Position numbers and translations under genes: made by a program
Assembly: GCA_035719045.1 (NCBI GenBank)
Contig: DASTGO010000102.1
Location: 1-8,248, forward strand
Length of the DNA: 8,248 nucleotides
From: DASTGO01 sp035719045
GTDB lineage: Bacteria; Actinomycetota; Actinomycetes; Actinomycetales; Kineosporiaceae
Direction of reading: 5' to 3'
Shown: positions 5,060-8,248 of the stretch, in pieces
How positions within the stretch are numbered: the first letter of the stretch is position 1
Layout: each line of letters begins with the position of its first letter
Notes under the pieces: generated by a model
Database searches by the model: none
What the model was told of the DNA's origin: nothing
Seen by the model: the letters and a program-made list of their open reading frames with translations, nothing else

Positions 5060-6340
5060 ATGTCGTTGCCGCCGCTGGTCGAACCCGGCCCGCCGCTGTC
5101 GGTGGAGCAGATCCGCCGCTACTCCCGCCACCTGATCCTCCCGGACGTGGGGATGACCGGGCAGCGCCGGCTGGCCAATGCCCGGGTGCTGGTCGTCGGT
5201 GGCGGCGGCCTGGGCAGTCCCGCCCTGATGTACCTGGCCGCGGCCGGGGTCGGCACCCTCGGCATCGTCGACGCCGACGTGGTCGACGCGACGAACCTGC
5301 AGCGGCAGGTCATCCACGGGGAGCCGGACCTGGGCCGCCTGAAGACCGACAGTGCCGCCGACCGGATCCGCGAGCTCAACCCCGCGGTGCGGGTGCGTAC
5401 CCACCCGGTGTTGCTGGACTCCTCCAACGCCCTGGAGATTCTCGGCGACTACGACCTGGTCCTCGACGGGACGGACAACTTCCCGACCCGGTACCTGGTC
5501 GGCGACGCCTGCGCCCTGCTCGGGCTGCCGGAGGTGTGGGGGTCGATCTTCCGGTTCGACGGGCAGGTCAGCGTGTTCTGGGCCGGGCATGGGCCGACCT
5601 ACCGGGACCTGTTCGCCGAGCCCCCGCCGCCCGGGGCGGTCCCGTCCTGCGCCGAGGGCGGGGTGCTCGGTGCGCTCTGCGCGGCGATCGGCTCCGTGAT
5701 GGCGATCGAGGCGGTCAAGCTGATCTGCGGGATCGGCCGCCCGTTGCTGGGCCGCCTGCTGGTGTTCGACGCCCTGGACCTGTCCTGGCGGGAGCTGTCG
5801 GTGCGGCCCAACCCCGACCTCGAACCGGTCACCGAGCTGACCGACTACGAGGCCTTCTGCGGACTGCCCTCTGCTGCCACACCCGGGGCTGCCACACCCG
5901 GGGCCGTCACACCCGGGGCCATGCCGGGGGCCGGGACGGGGGAGCCCCCGGTGACCGGCCCGGACGGTCACGGGCCCGCCGACCTGCGGTCCCGCGGCCT
6001 CGAGGCGTTCACCATCGACGTGCACACCCTGCGCCGGATGCTCGCCGACCGGGATGCCGGCCGGGACGACTTCGTCCTGGTGGACGTCCGTGAGCCGTAC
6101 GAGCGGGAGATCGTCGCCATTCCCGGCGCGATCTCGATCCCGACCCAGGCGTTCCTGTCCGGGGAGGCGTTCGCCCAGCTCCCGTCCGGGCGGCGGATCG
6201 TCCTGCACTGCAAGAGCGGCGGACGGTCCGCCCAGGCGCTCGCCGCCCTGCACGCCGCCGGCCGGACCGATGCCGTGCACGTCGGTGGCGGTGTGCTGGC
6301 CTGGGTCCGGGAGATCGAGCCGCAGCTGCCGACGTACTGA
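5060..6340 (+). CDS. moeZ: MoeZ: ThiF/MoeB adenylyltransferase fused to a rhodanese sulfurtransferase
   Basis: A 426-residue cytoplasmic enzyme that adenylates the C-terminal Gly-Gly of small sulfur-carrier proteins (MoaD, ThiS and CysO types) and loads them as thiocarboxylates. It thus serves molybdopterin, cysteine and, in Streptomyces, some sulfur-containing secondary metabolites. The E1-like domain (about 14-250) has the nucleotide loop GGGGLGSP (47-54), DADVVDATNLQRQVIH and D136-G-T-D139-N. C197 lies in the SCAEGG segment. The rhodanese domain (about 318-425) has VDVREPYE and the active-site loop C384-K-S-G-G-R. No CxxC pairs are present, so the zinc site of E. coli MoeB is absent. A repetitive Ala/Thr/Pro/Gly linker (272-290) joins the domains. 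The ATG at 5060 has GGGGAGG 8 nt upstream. It follows the DUF3152 gene on the same strand, as Rv3206c (moeB1) follows Rv3207c. Confidence 0.95.
   Translation: MSLPPLVEPGPPLSVEQIRRYSRHLILPDVGMTGQRRLANARVLVVGGGGLGSPALMYLAAAGVGTLGIVDADVVDATNLQRQVIHGEPDLGRLKTDSAADRIRELNPAVRVRTHPVLLDSSNALEILGDYDLVLDGTDNFPTRYLVGDACALLGLPEVWGSIFRFDGQVSVFWAGHGPTYRDLFAEPPPPGAVPSCAEGGVLGALCAAIGSVMAIEAVKLICGIGRPLLGRLLVFDALDLSWRELSVRPNPDLEPVTELTDYEAFCGLPSAATPGAATPGAVTPGAMPGAGTGEPPVTGPDGHGPADLRSRGLEAFTIDVHTLRRMLADRDAGRDDFVLVDVREPYEREIVAIPGAISIPTQAFLSGEAFAQLPSGRRIVLHCKSGGRSAQALAALHAAGRTDAVHVGGGVLAWVREIEPQLPTY
5873..5917 (+). repeat. 15-bp tandem repeat, three copies, in the MoeZ interdomain linker
   Basis: Three in-frame 15-bp units (5873-5887, 5888-5902, 5903-5917), each close to GCTGCCACACCCGGG, encode AATPG-AATPG-AVTPG. 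A decayed fourth unit (GCC ATG CCG GGG) follows. The first two are identical; the third differs at two bases. The unit length keeps the frame, so copy number can change without harming the domains on either side. Confidence 0.85.
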
Positions 6341-6357
6341 ACACCGCACTGAACACC
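6336..6357 (+). repeat. 12-bp duplication giving two in-frame stop codons after moeZ
   Basis: ACTGAACACC is present at 6336-6345 and 6348-6357. The copies are 12 nt apart, so the second TGA (6350-6352) is in frame with the moeZ stop (6338-6340) and would catch readthrough after three residues. Confidence 0.7.
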
Positions 6358-6397
6358 CTCCGTACGGCACCGATGCGCCAGGGTGATCAGCGGCAGG

Positions 6398-6406
6398 TTG
6401 TCCACA
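6398..6406 (+). promoter_or_regulatory. DnaA box match TTGTCCACA
   Basis: An exact match to the DnaA-box sequence preferred in high-GC actinobacteria. It is solitary here, 41 bp upstream of the -10 box of the serine-hydrolase homologue, so it is not an origin. It could be an accessory DnaA site, a DnaA-responsive promoter element or chance. Confidence 0.4.
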
Positions 6407-6424
6407 GGCGACGGGTGCGGTGTG

Positions 6425-6445
6425 TGCCCGCAGGGTCTGCCCGCA
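6425..6445 (+). promoter_or_regulatory. Direct repeat TGCCCGCA upstream of the -10 box
   Basis: Two identical 8-bp units at 6425-6432 and 6438-6445, a 13-bp period, fill the space where the -35 should lie and end 2 bp before TAGCAT. The lack of a recognisable -35 and the repeat together suggest an activator or repressor site; the protein is unknown. Confidence 0.35.
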
Positions 6446-6447
6446 CG

Positions 6448-6453
6448 TAGCAT
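6448..6453 (+). promoter_or_regulatory. -10 box TAGCAT for a probable leaderless serine-hydrolase transcript
   Basis: TAGCAT matches TANNNT and ends 7 nt before the ATG at 6461, placing the transcription start at or next to that ATG. No Shine-Dalgarno precedes the ATG. This is the same arrangement as at 1824-1836. Confidence 0.5.
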
Positions 6454-6460
6454 CGGCCCC

Positions 6461-8125
6461 ATGGTGATCCACTCGCGCCGGGCGGCGGCCGGTCTGCTGG
6501 CTGCACTGGCAGCGGGTGCGCTCGTCGCCACCGCCTCGGTGTCGGCCTCCGCGCTGCCGCCGGAGCCGGTCCCGGCCGGTGGTCCCGCCTCGGTGGCCGG
6601 TCCTGCGGCCGGTCCGCCACCGGCCGCGCCGTCAGCCGGTGGCCGGCCCGGGGATGCCGCCCTCGCGGAGGTCGTCCGGCGCGCCGTGGCCGGGGCGGGT
6701 TTCGCCGACGTGGTGGACTTCGGGCTGACCGAGGGCCGGTGCCCTGGCAACCCCGGCTGCTCCTCCCCGGCCCGGCGGATCCGGCATGTGCCGAACGTCG
6801 ACACGGCGGTGCTCCAGCTCGACGGTGACGGCCGGGTCGTGGCCGCCGCCCAGGTCCTGCTCTCCCGGGACTACCCCCAGGCGATGTCCGTCGGGGTGGA
6901 CGCCGACCTGCGGCCCATGGGGGTGCACTGGTACCGCTGGGACGTCAACCGCGCCGACGGCCCGACCGCCTGGGACGCCCCGCGAATCCCCGCCGACGAC
7001 CTGCTCACCGGCAGCGACCCGGCCGCCGCCCAGGTCCCGGCCGGCGGCGCCGCGGCGTACCCCTTCATGAGCCCGTACCCGGCGTCGGTGTTCCAGCTCC
7101 TGGTGGCCGCCGGCACCCTGCACCTGGTCGACCAGGGGAAGCTCGCGCTCGACGCCCCGTACCACTACCTGCAGGCACCCGGCTCCACCTGCCTGGGGGC
7201 GACGTTCACCGACACCAGCAGCACCCGTGCCCTGCTCGACCGGATGCTCACCGGCTCGGAGAACCGGGCCACCTGCATGCTGCTCAAGCAGCTCACCGAC
7301 CTCGGGCGGCTCGACGCGGTGAACGCCTGGCTGTCGGGGCTGGGCCTGGGCACCCTGCAACTGTCGGGCATCGACGCCGGCAGCGGGGGCCGCTGGGATC
7401 CGGGCCGGATCACTATGACGGCCCTGGACACGGCGCGACTGCTCCTGCTGGTGAACGGATCGCCCGGGGCGCTCTGGCAGGTGCCGGAGCCGCAGACCGC
7501 AGGGATGCGGGCGATCACCGCCGACGACGCCCTGTCCGCGTCGTCCCGGCACCTGCTGCGCGGACTGCTCGCCGATCAGGGGTTCAACGAGGTGTTGTCC
7601 ACGACGAACTGGTGCGGGCGCAGCTATCCGGCGGCGGGTATCCCGCAGCGGATCGCCCCGCGCTGGGTCGACGGCCGGACCGGCACGGTCACCGTGGACG
7701 GCATCCCCTACGGGCAGGACGTCCGGCCCTGCAACGCCGCCGCACAGGTGACCTTCGCGCACAAGACCGGCCTGACCTACAACTTCGGCGGTGACGCCGG
7801 GATCGTGGACTCCCTGCCGTCGGCCCGGGACCGGCACTACGTGATCGTCGTGCTCAGCGACCTCGGCTACCGGTACGCCGACACCCGGTACGCCACCTCG
7901 CCCTCCCTGCCCTGCACCGTCGACGTCTGCTACCCCCAGGCCTTCGCCCGGCTGGGCAGGGCCGTGGACGACGCCCTCGGGACGGCGCCCGCCGCCGGGG
8001 CACCGGCTCGTCCGGCGCAGTCGCCGTCCGGGCCGGCCGCCACAGGGACGCCGGGGACGGCCGCGGCGCAGCCGGACTGGCCGGCGTTCGTGCGCCGCCC
8101 GCGTGGCATCGCCCTGGCGTTCTAG
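6461..8125 (+). CDS. Secreted beta-lactamase-fold serine hydrolase homologue with degenerate SxxK
   Basis: A 554-residue exported protein of the penicillin-recognising serine hydrolase superfamily. Residues 1-31 form a signal peptide (RR, hydrophobic core, cleavage after A-S-A31). A Pro/Ala-rich stretch (33-64) leads to an extra N-terminal region (about 65-200) with a CPGNPGC segment that I do not recognise. The hydrolase domain follows: S209-V-F-Q212 at the nucleophile, S266-E-N268 at the SDN position and K435-T-G437 as the KTG motif. The Lys of SxxK is Gln, and no clear omega-loop ExxN is seen between 300 and 340, so normal class A catalysis is unlikely. Eight Cys residues after the signal peptide could pair in the oxidising exterior. 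A Pro/Ala/Thr-rich tail closes the protein. The ATG at 6461 fits the signal peptide and the upstream TAGCAT box. It may bind peptidoglycan or beta-lactam-like ligands; this is inferred. Confidence 0.85.
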   Translation: MVIHSRRAAAGLLAALAAGALVATASVSASALPPEPVPAGGPASVAGPAAGPPPAAPSAGGRPGDAALAEVVRRAVAGAGFADVVDFGLTEGRCPGNPGCSSPARRIRHVPNVDTAVLQLDGDGRVVAAAQVLLSRDYPQAMSVGVDADLRPMGVHWYRWDVNRADGPTAWDAPRIPADDLLTGSDPAAAQVPAGGAAAYPFMSPYPASVFQLLVAAGTLHLVDQGKLALDAPYHYLQAPGSTCLGATFTDTSSTRALLDRMLTGSENRATCMLLKQLTDLGRLDAVNAWLSGLGLGTLQLSGIDAGSGGRWDPGRITMTALDTARLLLLVNGSPGALWQVPEPQTAGMRAITADDALSASSRHLLRGLLADQGFNEVLSTTNWCGRSYPAAGIPQRIAPRWVDGRTGTVTVDGIPYGQDVRPCNAAAQVTFAHKTGLTYNFGGDAGIVDSLPSARDRHYVIVVLSDLGYRYADTRYATSPSLPCTVDVCYPQAFARLGRAVDDALGTAPAAGAPARPAQSPSGPAATGTPGTAAAQPDWPAFVRRPRGIALAF

Positions 8126-8248
8126 GGCCTGTTTCGGAAGTGCTCAGCGTTGGCTGATCCAGTCCAGGATGTCGGTGGCGATCTCGGTGGGGACGGCTGC
8201 GGCGTTCTTGGTCGGGCGTGCCTGGTCGGTGTCGCGGCGTTCGATCTC
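8125..8248. mobile_element. Possible insertion-sequence edge (tentative)
   Basis: From 8125 the sequence GGGCCTGTTTCGGAAG looks like the terminal repeat of an insertion sequence. A minus-strand gene ends 19 bp inside it, a usual distance for a transposase stop from an IS end. CTAG at 8122-8125 could be a target site; it includes the stop codon of the upstream gene. The other end lies outside the window and I cannot assign a family, so this rests on arrangement only. Confidence 0.3.
8144..8248 (-). CDS. C-terminal end of an unidentified protein, possibly a transposase
   Basis: Only the last 34 residues and the TGA (8144-8146) are present. They read E-I-E-R-R-D-T-D-Q followed by A-R-P-T-K-N and end in P-T-E-I-A-T-D-I-L-D-W-I-S-Q-R, a likely amphipathic helix. 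Codons such as CAA and GCA are used more freely than in the neighbouring genes, which may hint at a different origin, but the sample is tiny. It is convergent with the serine-hydrolase gene, with only 18 bp between the stop codons. I do not recognise the family; a transposase is suggested by the IS-like sequence next to it. Confidence 0.5.
   Translation of the reverse strand, partial: EIERRDTDQARPTKNAAAVPTEIATDILDWISQR

Noticed and set aside
3982..6472. Long minus-strand open frames opposite the DUF3152 and moeZ genes (3982-5016, 4781-6472)
   Set aside because: Their products are compositionally biased and without domains, while the plus strand encodes complete recognisable families.
6632..7837. 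A 401-codon minus-strand frame opposite the serine-hydrolase gene
   Set aside because: The plus strand has a signal peptide, SEN and KTG motifs; the antisense product has no recognisable feature.
1..8248. A new defence, toxin-antitoxin or biosynthetic system
   Set aside because: The genes belong to a familiar chromosomal block and none carries nuclease, toxin, polymerase or assembly-line motifs; calling a system here would go beyond the sequence.

Overview
The window is very GC-rich, uses GTG as well as ATG starts, and carries a set of genes whose order I recognise from actinobacteria. From memory it matches the Mycobacterium tuberculosis block around Rv3206c-Rv3211 and the Streptomyces block around SCO5166-SCO5178: RhlE-type DEAD-box helicase, ferritin-like MiaE_2 protein, DUF3107 protein, TetR regulator, DUF3152 metalloprotease-like protein and MoeZ. 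The host is therefore a high-GC actinomycete; I cannot name a genus.

Layout. 1-1614 (minus): DEAD-box RNA helicase, its C-terminal tail cut by the window edge. 1615-1835: divergent promoter region. 1836-2627 (plus): ferritin-like MiaE_2-type protein. 2628-2717: convergent gap filled by a large GC-rich hairpin, probably a shared terminator. 2718-2942 (minus): 74-residue DUF3107 protein. 3085-3753 (minus): TetR-family regulator. 3754-4020: second divergent promoter region, with a TetR-type palindrome and two further inverted repeats. 4021-4914 (plus): membrane-anchored, extracytoplasmic DUF3152 protein with a complete metzincin-type zinc site. 5060-6340 (plus): MoeZ, a ThiF/MoeB adenylyltransferase fused to a rhodanese. 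6341-6460: gap with a DnaA-box match, an 8-bp direct repeat and a -10 box placed for a leaderless transcript. 6461-8125 (plus): large secreted beta-lactamase-fold protein lacking the catalytic lysine of SxxK. 8126-8248: a possible insertion-sequence edge and the C-terminal end of an unidentified minus-strand gene.

How the genes fit together. The helicase acts on RNA, and MoeZ activates sulfur-carrier proteins. The TetR, DUF3107, DUF3152 and MiaE_2 proteins have no established shared pathway; their conserved neighbourhood is the main hint that they are linked. The block looks like ordinary chromosomal actinobacterial sequence, not a defence island or a biosynthetic cluster. The points most worth checking are the degenerate active site of the secreted serine-hydrolase homologue, the incomplete metal-ligand set of the ferritin-like protein, the sequence words shared by the two divergent promoter regions, and the possible mobile-element junction abutting the stop codon at 8123-8125. 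I found no tRNA, rRNA or CRISPR array, and no strong evidence of a wholly new system.
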